Notes: generated from the letters alone by a model not told the origin. A stretch of 64,000 bases of DNA from Albifimbria verrucaria (GCA_020081605.1 JAHREC010000018.1:2294001-2358000); one strand, 5' to 3'; shown: positions 45,061 to 57,442, numbered from the stretch's first letter. Made by a program: numbers and translations.

Positions 45061-46666
45061 ACGGGAATGCAGACCATGGAGTTGAGCTCTCGCTTGAAAC
45101 GATACGAGATGTTTACATGCGGAGCATTTAGTAATTTCCTAGACATACTTACTGAGACTGCAGTGATTCAATATTCTTGAGGGAATGAATATCAATGCGT
45201 GAACAGATAGAACCTGCCTGCAACAGACAGTAAGCTGTGATGCTAGGGGAAAGACCAGTGTAGAACAGCCCACGGCCATATGTGCTACCAGAATTCAGTT
45301 AACTTCACTTTACAGTACAGCATCAACACAAGCTGTCTGTAATTGACCGTTTTATATGATGCTCGCCTCATAGATCTACCCAAAACGCCTATTTAGAGCC
45401 CATAGATTAAGCCAGACATCAACAATTTACACTAAGGTAACCTGTAGTCGGAGGTATCTAAATCTGATGCTTAACGCAATTGGGTAACACTACCCATCCT
45501 GCCATAGTCGATGCATCGCCAAGAAGACAGGAACTGCGCGTTGAAAAGCGAAGAACTTGCGGGGTTCGCATGTCAGATTCTACGGTCTTGGCAACCTCAT
45601 CTATGGCCTCGTTTGAACATGGCCGCGTAAGCTGGAGATGTGAAGTGGATAGTAGCCAACCCCATAGCACCATCATAACCCCACGGGGCTAAGATGCACA
45701 ACCCCGGAGCGATCCACAAGGCAAGCGGACATCTCCCCGGGGATGTAGACTGTGCTCTCCGTTATTATCGGTTAGTCTTTTTAATATAGTCGGGATCATG
45801 ATATCGCCTGGTGGCCGGGCTCTCGCATGTTACACCAACACCGATAGGAAGCACCGCCATTCTCACGTCATTGCGACTGCTGGCTTTGACAATTTTATAT
45901 AACTATTGAGCAGTGGTTATTCCAGTTGGTTTGTGGTTGGCGGGACTCTTTAATGCTTAAGTCATCGTTTATCAAGCTGGGACTACTAATCAATGACATC
46001 AACCCTCGTAGATGGCGCTCAGTATCAAAACCAATGGTACTGCATATCGCAGACAGGAAACCTAGGCCTATTAAAAGCTCCACTTGGTACTCACTCAAAA
46101 CGATTCTTCCAGAAGCAAAAGAAGACCGTCGTCGAAGAGTCTGAGGAGCACATCTACTCTCGAATTTTTCTAGAAAGAAGGGAGATAAAAGGTGTCCAGA
46201 GGACAACAAGGAATTAACAACTCATCCAGGCTTGCAAACAATGTTTCCTTAGGATCTCATTTAATACACTACAAAAGTAGTTTTGCTGAGGTAAGGTTGG
46301 AGACACAACTGCTCACATGATAATCTCGAGAAAGAAAGAAAAAACCCTTGTCAAGATTTCCGGGTATTTTGTGTATGCTTTTGGTTGGGGACCTGCACAG
46401 ATTCTGGTCCAAACATCCCTTTCTGTGCTGTTTACCTGCTTATTCTAGCCACGAGTGAGATTACAACGGCCAATAGCCAACGTTGGATACGCGGGGCACG
46501 GGTGAGATTTGAGAACCAACCTCATAATTATGTTGTTTGATAAGATTCTATCCGGCTGAGATCCCTAGTTCCAGTATCCTGTTTGAATCAAGATATTAGC
46601 AGACGTGGTAGCTGGCAATACAGTCCCCACCGATCTTAACAGGCGCAAAATTCTTCTTCAGCCCAA
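45061..46666. other. AT-rich gene-free stretch
   Basis: 1.6 kb with many stops in all frames; the small frames (about 70 codons) at 45458-45692 and 45895-46217 have no recognisable content. It looks like eroded sequence beside the MFS gene. Confidence 0.5.
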
Positions 46667-48373
46667 ATGAAGGAAAGCCATGATGCCTCCAACGATCCAG
46701 AGGCCCAGCAAATGGGGGCCATAGAGTCCGTACCGAATGCTTCAGAAAGTACGCCAAATCCCAAGAAAATGCTTTACTTCTATGCATCTATTGCGGGATT
46801 GGGCATGGTGTCTCTTATTACAGCGTGGGATGCCACGTCGCTAGCCATAGCACTACCGGTAAGATATCTACGGTCAAAGTAGGAGGTTGCCATAGTTTGG
46901 CTCTAATAGAGGTTTTAGATAATCACAAGTCACCTAGGAGGCACGACGTTGGAGTCCTTCTGGGCTAACATCTCCTTTATTCTTGGAGTCGCCATCACCC
47001 AGCCCATCTATGTCAGTCTTTCTGATGTATTGGGTCGCAAAATACCCCTATACGCTTCCTTGGTCCTCTTCGCGATAGGTGTCATAGTCTTCTCCGTGGC
47101 CAGAAATATGTCTACCCTCATTGCCGGTCGTCTCATCCAGGGCATGGGTGGAGGCGGCTTGTACGTGCTTCAAGACATTATTCTGGCCGATATAACCAGC
47201 CTCAAAGAGAGGCCTAAGTACTTAGGCCTGCTCGCCGTTACTATGGCGTTAGGCACTGTACTCGGACCTATAGTCGGGGCTTTGTTTGCAGATCATGTCG
47301 ACTGGAGGTGGATTGGCTGGGTCAATCTACCCTTCGTTGGTATAGGTTTCATTATTTTCGTCTTTTTCCTGCATTTGCGATCCATCCCGCTAAGTGCCAT
47401 GGAAAAATTCCGCCGTGTGGACCTTGTGGGCATGTCGATATTTGCAGCCGGTGCGACGGCCATGGCATTACCGCTCAGCTGGGCTGGCGCATTATACCCA
47501 TGGGCATCCTGGAGAACAATAACGCCTCTTGTGATTGGGTTCATTCTTCTCCTATTGTTAGGAGTGTATGAAAAGAAGGTACCTGCGGAACCAGTCTTGC
47601 CATTCCGTGTATTCAACAACATCACAAGCATCGCCTCACTTATAAGTGGGTTCATGCACGGCAGTATCATGTACACAGTCCTTCTTTACATCCCCTTGTT
47701 CTTTCAGGCGGTGTTTCTTCAAACGCCATGGGAGGCAGCAAAGTCGACACTACCTCTCTGTATTGTTACTGTGGCCTTCAGCTTTATTGCGCCAGTGACA
47801 ATAGAGATCACACGTCGCTACCGACTGCTCTTATGGCTTGGTTGGGTGGTTCTGGTATTATCTCTGGGTCTTTGGTGCATGGTAGATCAGAAAACATCCT
47901 TGGCTCAAGCATACGTCTTTCAATCCCTTCTTGGTGCTGGCATTGGCACCTCTTTTACAGGCGGCTCAGTCCCTATACAAGCCAGCGTGTCTCATGTCGA
48001 TGACACAGGTCTCGCCGTCGGGACCCTGATTGCAATTCGAATTTTCGGGGCATTGGTCGGGCTTTCTGTCGGCTCCACCGTCTTTAATTCTGTATTTGCA
48101 AAGTCAATCGCTGCTCTTGGTGCCCTACCGGACGCTGCGATGAAATTGGAGGATGCGAGCCAGGCCATCGATTTCATCCCAGCCCTTAGAACTCTGGATC
48201 TCCCCGACGAATATATGGCAAGATTAGTTAGCGCCTACCGTGAGCCTTTCCTTGCCATTTGGATTGTGCTAACATGCTTTGGTGGGTTTGGTTTTCTTGT
48301 GTGTCTTTCTATAAAGGAGCTTACGTTGGAAAAAGAGGACGTTGGTCGACAGGGCTTCGAGACGGCGACATAG
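46667..48373 (+). CDS. MFS transporter (DHA2/Tri12-like exporter)
   Basis: Plasma-membrane drug/metabolite:proton antiporter type, about 550 aa with 12-14 predicted TMs. Exon 1 (46667-~46860) ends ITAWDATSLAIALP; a short intron (about 58-60 nt, GTAAGATATC to TTTTAG) leads to IITSHLGGTTLESFW. MFS signatures: SDVLGRKIPLYASL (motif A, loop 2-3), GRLIQGMGGGGLYVLQDII (motif C-like), LGTVLGPIVGALFADHVDWRWIGWVN (loop 4-5) and a C-terminal half with GAGIGTSFTGGSVPIQASV. No frame break. It lies 0.9 kb upstream of a P450 on the same strand, a common pairing for export of an oxidised compound, but no backbone-synthesis gene is present in the window. Confidence 0.9.
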
Positions 48374-49295
48374 CAATTCTGAATCATTTTTATTTTCGTG
48401 TGTGGCAGCTTGAATTAAGCAGTGATCTCTGAGTCCTACGCTCGAAATGGGCTCAGGTGACGTGGCTGGAAGGCTGATATCGTCATTCAGATGCGCTCAA
48501 GTCTCCTCCCTTCAGAGGCGGTATGGTTTTAGAAAGTAGCCTTTGGATAAATTACTCAAACTTCCTGTAAATGACAGCCTCTTTAAACAGCCTTATTACA
48601 CTGCACGTCACTTCGCTCGCATGTATTTGGGCGCTGAGCACATGTCTCACAAGCAACACAAGGAAGAGGCCGTTGTTCTGACCAGGCGGTAATATCACAG
48701 GCTACTTTGGGCTTCTGGTCAGGTCCCCGAAGGCATCTGAAAGCTCACCGATACCAAGTGTGGAATGAATTTGTCAATGAACTGTCTTTGAACAGATGCG
48801 GTGCACATGTGACGGAGAGCTCTACCTTCGGTATTGATCTACTAGAGACACGAACATAACTAACTTCCTATGCTTATGCAGTATCGCCCTTGTAATTCTC
48901 GTTCACAGTTCTAATTCTTAAGGCCTTACATGATAGATTTAAAAGGAGGCGTCGAGACTTGTGCATATTGTTTCTCGTGCTGCCTGACCAGATGACAGCA
49001 TTTGACATCAAATATGATACGATTTATCCCCAGACCGAGTCTAGAACCTTGGTAACTGGCGCGCCATCCGCCTACTCCTTGCGCTACCACGTTCGATGAG
49101 CAGTTAGTATCACTGATAAGCCCCGTTGCCTTTTGCATCTCATGTCTCACAAGAGATACGCCATGGGGTCGCCCTTCTCCTCAGCCGGCCGGCACACGCC
49201 TTCTGGATTTATTAAGAGCCACTTGGCATGGATCTTTCCCATTGAATCACTATACTTGGACCAAAGTCATCAGTGGGTTGAATCCCGTCGCTAGC
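48374..49295. other. intergenic with tRNA-like Pol III box remnant
   Basis: 0.9 kb between MFS and P450. AT-rich; the minus strand 49090-49033 carries an A-box-like TGGTAGCGCAAGGAGTAGG and a B-box-like GGTTCTAGACTCGG about 42 bases apart, but no matching acceptor stem, so not a functional tRNA. Confidence 0.4.
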
Positions 49296-51035
49296 ATGGA
49301 GCTTGTTTATAATCTTGTGGTTAAGTCAGGGTATATTGCCATTTTTCTGGTTAGTTGTACAAGTACCCTCTCAGCATGAAATGATGAGTATCTCGACTTG
49401 TTTCTAACAAGACAGATACTGGCAATATGTGTATATCGCGTGGCTTTGCACCCTCTCAGAAAGTATCCAGGACCGACAATCGCCAAACTCTCCGATATTT
49501 GGAGTGGCTATTATGCGTTTAGGCAAAATCTCCATCTCGAGACGCGGGATTGCATCCTCAAATATGGTACGAAGGCTTGCCACGTTCTTCAAGTTTGCAA
49601 GCCCATACTGATACTTCCTAGGCCCTGTTGTGCGACTTGGGCCAAATAAATTAGTTTTCAGTACGCCTCAAGCAGCTCAAGGTAAAGCAAATTTTCCTCA
49701 GCTTGGGCAAGGAACGATATACTCACCAACTCAGACATCTACCTTAACGAAAGGCTTAACAAATCCCGTGCCTACCCACAGACTGCTGTAATTCCTGGCA
49801 TGTACAGCTTGTTCAACACATTGGACAAGTCTGTCCATAGCTTCAAGCGCAAACTTGTCGGCCAGGCGATATCGGAGCGGTCCATGCGAACTTTCGAGCC
49901 CGTAATGCTTGAGCAGATCGATATTCTATTACGACTTCTCGTCCACTCGTCAGAGAAATCCGAGATTGTGGACTTGACGCCACGTATCCAGCGACTCAGC
50001 TTCGACATAACTGCGCTGCTAGCATTTGGCAGCCCTTTGCACACACAGACAGATGCGACCTATCGAGGAATAGTTGAAGCACAAACATTGGGAACATACC
50101 GTAGTAGCATATTCATACAGTACCCGTTTCTCCGAAAGACGAAGATTTTTGATCTCGTAGAAATACTTTCGAAAGATGTGGTTACCCAGTATTATCGCAC
50201 GCTGGAGAAATTGATCTCCACCCGAGTAGCGGAAGAGAAGCATGCAAGACATGATTTATATTCCCTCATAGTCGACCAAATCAACCCAGATGGGCAGTTC
50301 TTGATGGACAGCGATATATGGGCAGAGGCATCATTCTTCTTCCCAGCGGGGGCCGAGACGGTGTCTACGTTGATGTGTGCGGCCTTGTTCTACTTGGCGC
50401 ACAATTCTCATGCTTATGCACAGGTTGCGAAAGAGATTCGAGAGACTTTCGGTAGCGCCAATGAGATCAAAGGCGGACCAAAACTATCCAGTTGCAGATA
50501 CCTTCGAGCATGCCTCGACGAAACTATGCGCATGTCACCTCCGGCTCCGGGAATGAGCTGGCGGGAGCTAGACGTCAACGACCCCACAGGGAGCCCTTCA
50601 TGGTAGACGGTCATGTAGTGACCAAAGACACCGAGGTGGCCATCAGCGTCTATTCCATATTGCACAATGAAGAGTATTTCCCAAACTCGTTTGAATTCCG
50701 GCCCGAGCGCTGGCTCGAGAAGGAAACACCAGAGGAGCAGAGAAAGGTGATGCTACAGGCGTTCACCCCTTTTCCCTTGGATCACGCAACTGTGGCGGCA
50801 AGGCAATGGCTTACTCAGAGTCCAGTCTGGTGGTGGCCAAGATACTCTGGTTCTTCGACTTTGAACTGGCCCCGGGGCGCTAGGCAAGGTGGGAGAAGGG
50901 AATCGGACGCTGGGCAAAGGGCGGGAGAGAGAAGGGGAGTACCAACTGTACGACCAATTCGTAGCCAGCCACAAGGGCCCCAACCTGGTGTTCCGTCAGC
51001 GCGGTGACTTCTGCAAGGAGCTTACGGAGTCATGA
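49296..51035 (+). CDS. cytochrome P450 monooxygenase
   Basis: A microsomal-type P450 of about 500 aa. Exons: 49296-49349 (MELVYNLVVKSGY.., start of the N-terminal anchor), 49416-49566, 49622-49681 and 49735-51035; all junctions are phase-consistent. Features: HPLRKYPGPTIAKLSD, RLGPNKLVFSTPQAAQDIY, I-helix region with FFFPAGAETVSTLMCA (AGAET for A/G-G-x-D/E-T), CLDETMRMSPPAPG (ExxR is ETMR), FRPERW, and after correction the haem loop FTPFSLGSRNCGGKAMAY with the Cys ligand. The C-terminal tail has KGREREGEYQLYDQFVASHKGP. Breaks at 50582-50585 (C), 50770-50773 (T) and ~50875 (G). Similar to benzoate-4-monooxygenase/CYP3A-like fungal P450s; substrate unknown. Confidence 0.92.
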
Positions 51036-52031
51036 TTGAGTTGAGTTGTCCGGCCCCGGCTATTACAACAACCACGGCTAAAGAGGGTAGAGTAGCCCAG
51101 ACGTCCATGAATGGGCAGCTTGGGATGGAACGCTGAGATGCATTGAGGAGCACGTGAGCCTCAGGGAGGCTGAGCTGCAGACTCGGGATGTTGGGGTGGC
51201 ATGGAGTGATGTGTTGTGCATGAAGGGTGATATTACGGATGTAACTCGAGAAACCAACAGGCAGTTTCAGCCAAGCAAGGCCGGACCCGCATTCAGAGAT
51301 CTGGGGAAACAAGATACAGTGGCCCAAGGTACGTACCAGGAGCTTAAACTCTGGTTACCGGGTCTGCCTCCTGTAATTCCAGGTACCATTTTATTTTCCT
51401 TTACTTTCCGTTGCTTTCCCTTTCCCTTTCTTCTCCTTCACTTCCTTTGCCATCCATCATCGTCACCATCATTGTCACACAAGGCATTGATTGATTGACA
51501 CCAAGATGGCTCGCTCCCACTCCACAACCCCCGGTAATCTCCAACGGAACCGGCGCACGGCACGGGGCCATCGGTGATGATGACGGCACTTTGCATGGGA
51601 CTTGCCGTTCCACAACCAAGCAGCTCCTGATTATTTATCCCTTGGCGGAGGTCTCCCTCCCGTTTCTGGCTCCGAAATCATGGAAGGCTAGACACTAAAC
51701 AGGCATCCAGGACGGTAAAAAATACGGACTCTGACTGCCGTGCCCAAATTGTCTAAATTCGGCGATCATTCCTGCATCTACGCCCCTTGATTGGGCCGCC
51801 TTTGACTACCGGCAGAGCAAGGGTCCAGCCTGATATACTTGACACATGACGGCTCCATCAACACCCGCCCAGCCTAAATGTCTAGGGATAGCATGGCTCC
51901 ACCATCCGATGCCGATATACAAAGCCTCTCGAGCCACCGATCTGTCCGCCAAGAGCCACGCCTGCCGCCCTGCCCTGTGTGCCTCGACCTCGTCCAACCC
52001 AAGAGCCGTGTCTTCACTCACCATCGCAATC
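51036..52031. other. intergenic, no gene recognised
   Basis: 1 kb between the P450 and the secreted propeller protein; a T/C-rich stretch (51390-51480) is present. Small frames without recognisable content. Confidence 0.5.
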
Positions 52032-53280
52032 ATGTTTCAACCATTGGCCGTTGTCGCCGCCGGCCTGACCCTCGTGCCTTCAGCCCTGGGTGCCTCGTTG
52101 CTGGTTTCTCACTACACTGGTAAACTCTTCACCCTCGAGTTCACTCAGAACGGAAACGCTGGAACCCTCGCCGTCACCTCCGAGACTACGGGGTGTGGCT
52201 CAACCCCGGGCTGGTTGGAGCTGTATCCCGAGGACAAGAAGCTGTGGTGCTTCGATGAGTCCTGGTCCGGACGCGGCTACATTGTTTCGTTTGACGTTGC
52301 CAGCAATGGTCGTTTGACCCAGTCGTCGCAATTCCAGACCAGCGGCAACGACGTCCACGGCCTCTTGTACGGAGGCTCCAACGGAAAGAGCTTCATTGCC
52401 ACTGCGCAATAGTAAGTGCCATGGCAGGGCATGCCACATACCTTCAACCCTAGTACACTCACTAACAGCCAGCAGCTCTCCTTCTACCATCACCACATAC
52501 AAACTCCCCACCTCGTCGAGCAATGGTGTCCTCCAGCGTGAGAAGTTCACCATGGCATCCCGCGGCCCCAACCCGCGCCAAGATGTCCCTCACCCTCACG
52601 AAATCATCAAGGATCCCACTGGCAACTTCATCCTGGTCCCTGACCTTGGTGCGGATCTCATCCGGGTCTTCAAGATCAACCAGAGCACCGGTCAGCTCAC
52701 GTCCTGCGGTTCTGCCCAGACTGCTCCTGGAGACGGACCTCGCCACGGCAAGTGGTGGAACCCCAACGGTGCCGCAAACTCCACCGACGGCCTGCGCTTC
52801 TACTCCCTCAACGAGCTCGGAAACTCCGTCTCTGCCTGGAACGTCAACTACAGCTCCGGCTGCATCAACCTCTCCCGCACTCAGACTCTGTCCACCTACG
52901 CCTCCGGCGTGAAGCCTGGATCCGGTACCAAGGCTGCTGAGATCCGAATCGCCGGAAATTTCCTCTACGCGGCCAACCGTGCTGACCAGACCTTTGGCTC
53001 TGGCAAGGATTCTCTGGCCATCTACACCATTGACCCGGCTACCGGTGCCTTGGCGTGGCAGGAGGCGACCAACTCCTACTCTTACTACCCTCGAACCTTC
53101 CAGATCAACAAGGCAGGCACCCTTGTTGCTGTTGGCGGACAGACTTCTTCCAACGTGGCCATTATTAGCCGTGACCCGGCTACTGGAAAGCTTGGCAGCC
53201 TCCTAGCCAACCTCCAGGTTGCCTCTCGTGGACAGGCCGGTCAGGAGGACGGCCTCAGCGCTGTCGTTTGGAACGAGTAA
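52032..53280 (+). CDS. secreted lactonase / carboxy-cis,cis-muconate cyclase-like beta-propeller
   Basis: Seven-bladed propeller of the 6-phosphogluconolactonase/3-carboxymuconate cyclase fold, about 394 aa, intact. Signal peptide MFQPLAVVAAGLTLVPSALGA; intron 52412-52475 (GTAAGT..CAGCAG) joins ATAQ-Y to SPSTITTYKLP. Blade-type repeats include PHPHEIIKDPTGNFILVPDLGADLIRVF, RFYSLNELGNSVSAW, IAGNFLYAANRADQTFG, SLAIYTIDPATGAL, YPRTFQINKAGTLVAVGG and VAIISRDPATGKLG. The conserved HPH, DLG and NELGNSVS positions match the family. Intracellular homologues open lactones in aromatic catabolism; this copy has a secretion signal, so an extracellular substrate is likely (inference). Confidence 0.9.
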
Positions 53281-53644
53281 AGTCATGGGTCATGAGGGCA
53301 CAGCTGTGGTTGATCGTGGGGTTTCATATATATAAGATCTGGGGCTCCTCGCTGGCGACGACGGTATATAAAGCATCAAGAGTATATATTTCAGACATGA
53401 ACGAATACATTTTCAATACCCATCTTCATTGAGATATATTTCCAGACTAGTTTGGAACATGCCACCGTGAATACGATAGAATTGCCCTTCTAGATTAATC
53501 AATATCGCCCACACAAATAGTCACAGCACTAAAACACTCTTGGTCCAGGGTATTACGTAGGTTATATTCAACTGCATGCTGGCATATACAGACGTCAACT
53601 ACCTCCAAAGGCCCCGTCAAGCCCCTTCATTATTTTCATGTCAA
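53281..53644. other. intergenic between convergent genes
   Basis: 364 AT-rich bases between the stops of the propeller gene and AP-1 beta; nothing else seen. Confidence 0.5.
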
Positions 53645-56163
53645 CTACAGCGACAGCAGATCACCGTTCGTTCCACCACCCTGCGCAGGCTGTAGCACAG
53701 CCTGCGGTGCATGCGCACTAACAACGTAGCCTGTGCCCTGATGGTCCGTTCCGCCAAAAACGTCCTCCGCCTGGTTGATCCTCATCGCCGCCATCTGTTG
53801 CGTGCCAATGCTCGAGAAGTAGGCGTCGGCATCGTTGACAGCCTGTGCCAGGTTGCCGCCGTTCGCTGATGCCACGTCCCGGGTTCGCGGGTCAATGTCG
53901 GTAGGGCGACCGCCGTGTCCAAACATGCTGATGCTCTTTATGTTGTCGTCACTGCTGGGAATGTGATGTCGCTGCAGTGCCGGGGAATCAAGCAATCGGC
54001 GTGGGCGGGCCGACCTGAACACTGTTTGCACCGGTTTCAAATAGACTGTGGCCAGTGTGCCGACATTGAGGCACATCTCCTCCAGAGTTGCCGCATCCAG
54101 CCTCTCAGACTCTGCCGTGATGGGCGGCTTCTCTCCCATTACAATTTCCTTGGCTGCGTTCATGTCTGTCGACAATAACCGCCAGTACATGTAGGCTCGG
54201 TCTCGGAGGTCAGGGTTATCCGTTTCCTCGGTTGCCCATTTCAACACTCTCGGCACTAGCTCTTGGCCCTTGGTTGGCCTCTGAATAAACAGCTTCACCG
54301 TCGCAGTGAGCAGTGCTAACTGCACCTCAACAGGCTCCTCAGCGAAGTTGTAGAGGAAGTCCTCGAGTAAAACGTCGCTGTTCTCAATACGGTCCGCGTA
54401 CTGGCCAATAACCCACACCATGGCAGCCTTTGCCTCCGGCTCATCTAGGAGTCCAGATGCTCACACAGGGTGCCAATGATGGACTCGTACTGGTCCGGGT
54501 ACTTGCGGAAGATATTGCGAATGACCACTGTGGCTTCCTGGACGATGTAGGTGACCTTGGTCGCAACCAGCTCCAGGAGCAAGTTGATGCAGCGCCGAGC
54601 AGCGGGTTCGATCTTGATAGCCAGCTTACCGATCGCTCGTACCGCCTTTCGCACGAAATGCACGTCAATCTCAGTGGCATACTCTCTGAGCTCCGTCAAC
54701 ACTTCTTCGATGTTGCTTTCATTAGCAAGCATGAAGATCAGCTCCAATTTCGTCACTTTGACGTAGATAGGGTCGTTGTATTTGCAGAAGAAAACACGGA
54801 TGTCGTTTTTGAGGACCTCTGGTCGTCGTTGCAAAATCAGGAGAGCGTTTCGAAGTGCCAGGTATTGCACTTCAGGGCCCTTAGCAAGCAGAGTCACCAG
54901 TGGTGGCGAAAGCTTCTTGCAGAGGGCCGATATTTGCTTCTGATCAGAAATGTAGTTCATCAGGTAGAGAACCACACGAATACATGTGAGAACAACGGAA
55001 GAATTTGAGTGCGACAGTCGTGGGGTAATTCTCTCTGCTAATAACGATGCTTCGCCGGTTTCCTGGGGACGTAGGACATCAGTGCCTCCAAGATATAGGT
55101 CTGACCCCATCTAAAAAGCTGTTAGCTGTATGAATCGGTAGCGTTTTTTAGAGCACATACTCAGAGCAGTCAGCCAAGATAGCCACCATCTTGGATGCAT
55201 TTGAGTAATCGATAGTGAGCTTGATAGCATCGCTCCTCTCCCAGATATCCATCAAACCGGCAAGGGCACTGGCGACAACCGTAGGGTTATCGTCCTTTAG
55301 AAGCCCGTTCAGGCGGTCGATGAGGTCAGACTGTTCCACCATACCCTTATCGTGGTCATAGAGCTTTGCAACACAGAACGCAGCTGTCTTGCGCACGTAG
55401 GGGTCTGGGTCTCTCAACAGCTGTTTGACGAGCGGCACGGTAGACTCAACGAACTCCCGTACGTGAATGTAGGACATTGTTCGCAGCGCCAACGCCCGCA
55501 CCAACGGATTGTGATCTTCCATGTCCTAAAGACAGTCAGTAAATGGCTCGTGCATAAATACGTTCCAAGCCTCACATGTTGCAAGACTGGGATGGCCTTG
55601 ACAGCAATCTCAGGTCTAATACGAGCGTAGTTGACAAGGTAAAGGAAGCACCTGCGCCCTGTCAGTATGCATGCCACAGGCTCTGGGTTCGTGGTAAAGC
55701 TCCGTCGTACATTTTCTTGATTTCCAGACTTGGGATATCCATGCAGGCGACAATATCTGGGAACAGCGCAACCATGTCGTTGTTGCTCATCGTCATGTTG
55801 GCGACAACCTTCTTCAAGGCGACCTTCTTGCTTGCAAAGTTCTTTTCCTTTCTTCCTCCACTGTTCAGCTCGAGGCGCAACTCGGCCACCTTGCCCTGCG
55901 ATGATCTTAGCCTCCTAGACGTCTCCTCAAAGGTTGGGTAATATGGGATGAACATGGCTACGAGCGATGGCTATTTGCAGTGCCCGTGGCGCAGGGAGGG
56001 GCATCTTCCCCGGAACGCAGCAGCAGCAATTATGGAGCCTCGAGCACGAAGGCCAGGAGCTTGGGCAGCAGGTGAAGAGCGTTTGAAAGGGGCGCATCTC
56101 TGCCGGGGGATTGCTTACTCGAGCGAACAGCTTGGAGTCGCCTCCTGCAGCCGAGCTCGCCAT
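53645..56163 (-). CDS. APL2: AP-1 complex subunit beta (beta-adaptin)
   Basis: Large beta subunit of the clathrin adaptor AP-1, working at the trans-Golgi and endosomes. Start ATG 56163 ([15 protein letters not shown]); an unusually long first intron of 223 nt (55896-56118) leads to [19 protein letters not shown]-type trunk: [30 protein letters not shown], two short introns near 55680 and 55540, [15 protein letters not shown], a further intron near 55140, [57 protein letters not shown] and [19 protein letters not shown]. The C-terminus is a short linker ending [10 protein letters not shown] with no appendage (ear) domain, as usual for fungal AP-1 beta; about 730 aa. Breaks at 55065-55068 and ~54447. 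AP-1 rather than AP-2 is my reading from the trunk sequence and the missing ear. Confidence 0.9.
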
Positions 56164-56782
56164 GCTGGGCTATCGAACACTGTGACTGCCGCCTCTTTCT
56201 GTGCCTCGCGAAGCACTAACAGAATTGGTATAGGCTGCTTGGCCGCTGCCACAACCCCTCACGGCGTTATCGACTGCGATGCCACTTGCCGACGGGGATC
56301 CCCAATTGGTCCAGGCCACTCGAGCTGTACGAGGACTCTGGCAGTGCGATAGAGAGGAGGGGCGCGTCACATGTGCATCCAAACCCACGCGCTCCTGAAC
56401 AAGAAACGTCCCAGCCTATGCGCCAGCGTCGATGGGCTCGGTAGCGGTGCGGCTGGATCGGGGTCGGATAGCGGTTATCGGTCGGAATGGCTGCCTTGGT
56501 TCGATCAGCTCGTCCTGGCTATGCTGGACTCGGGCTTCGTGCAATCGTTTCTGTATTAATGACGGCAAGGTCCGAAAAGGAGACCTGGGGTTAATTGTCG
56601 GCCACTCCCTCCATCGTCGACAATTCCGGGGTTCCTGGGAGCTAATCGATAAGCACTTGCAATTAACCGAGTTGGCGGTTCGCGGGCTGTGGTGGGTCAG
56701 CGGCGACACCACGCCATCAACCACCCACGCCGTACCCAGACCAGACGCCGTTCGACCATCTCCATCCCCAACATCCAACGTC
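56164..56782. other. divergent promoter region AP-1 beta / EMC4
   Basis: 619 bases between the two starts; the open frame 56432-56782 on the plus strand is simply the EMC4 frame running upstream without an in-frame stop and has no conserved content. Confidence 0.5.
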
Positions 56783-57442
56783 ATGGCGCCATCCACATCT
56801 TCGGTGCCCAGCTGGGTCGCCGAGCTTGAGAAACCCCTCAGGCCAGGGGCAAGGTCGCCAGCCTCCCGGATCCCCAGGCTTCTCCTCCGGAAGCTCCGTC
56901 ACCAAGGTCCGCATGCGCTATTCCCTCTGCATCAACCGGCCTGGTCGCTGACGAGATCGCAGAAGCAAAGTAAAGACAAAGACTCCAAGATCCAGCCGCG
57001 AAAGCCGCCGACGCCCGAAGAACTCGATACCTTGAAGCTGAAGAAGGCCTGGGAGGTGGCCCTGGCCCCGTCAAGGGTCTTCCCATGACCGCCATCATGA
57101 TGTACATGTCTGGAAACTCGCTGCAGATCTTCAGCATCATGATGGTCTTCATGGCCTTCAAGAACCCTTGGCCGGCTTGATGAACACCAACCAGGCCTTC
57201 GAGCGATTCCAGACCGAGGGTAACGCGGGCAAGGTGCTCCAGACCAAGGTTGTCTACGTGGCGATGCAATCCCTGGCCCTGGCGGTGGGAGTTTGGAAGG
57301 TGAATGCTATGGGACTGTTACCGTAAGTGCACAGGTGCATCTTCATGACATTTGGCTAACGGATCCCAGAACTACACGATCAGATTGGCTTATGTGGGAG
57401 CTCCAACGACAGCCGCTAGAGCACGCCGCAGTTGCTTTGTAG
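56783..57442 (+). CDS. EMC4: ER membrane protein complex subunit 4
   Basis: Emc4 is a membrane subunit of the EMC insertase. ATG 56783 (MAPSTSSVPSWVAELEKP), a DPPGFSSGSSVTK segment, intron 56907-56962, then KKQSKDKDSK, KPPTPEELDTLKLKKAWEVALAP, PMTAIMMYMSGNSLQIFSIM, FKNPLAGLMNTNQAFERF and QTKVVYVAMQSLALAVGVWKV. After intron 57323-57369 comes the family-typical end TTRSDWLMWE--R-PLEHA. About 185 aa. C-run breaks near 56845, 56875, 57070 and 57170 account for the shifted frames. Its stop lies 60 bases from the stop of the convergent MFS gene. Confidence 0.92.

Noticed and set aside
49026..49100. Functional tRNA gene
   Set aside because: A/B-box-like sequences exist but the flanking 7-base acceptor segments do not pair and the T-stem is poor.
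46667..53280. Complete secondary-metabolite gene cluster
   Set aside because: Only a transporter, a P450 and a lactonase-type protein are present; no synthase or pathway regulator was found within the window.
56432..56782. N-terminal extension of EMC4
   Set aside because: In-frame but without conserved content; the ATG at 56783 gives the family-typical N-terminus (WVAELEKP).
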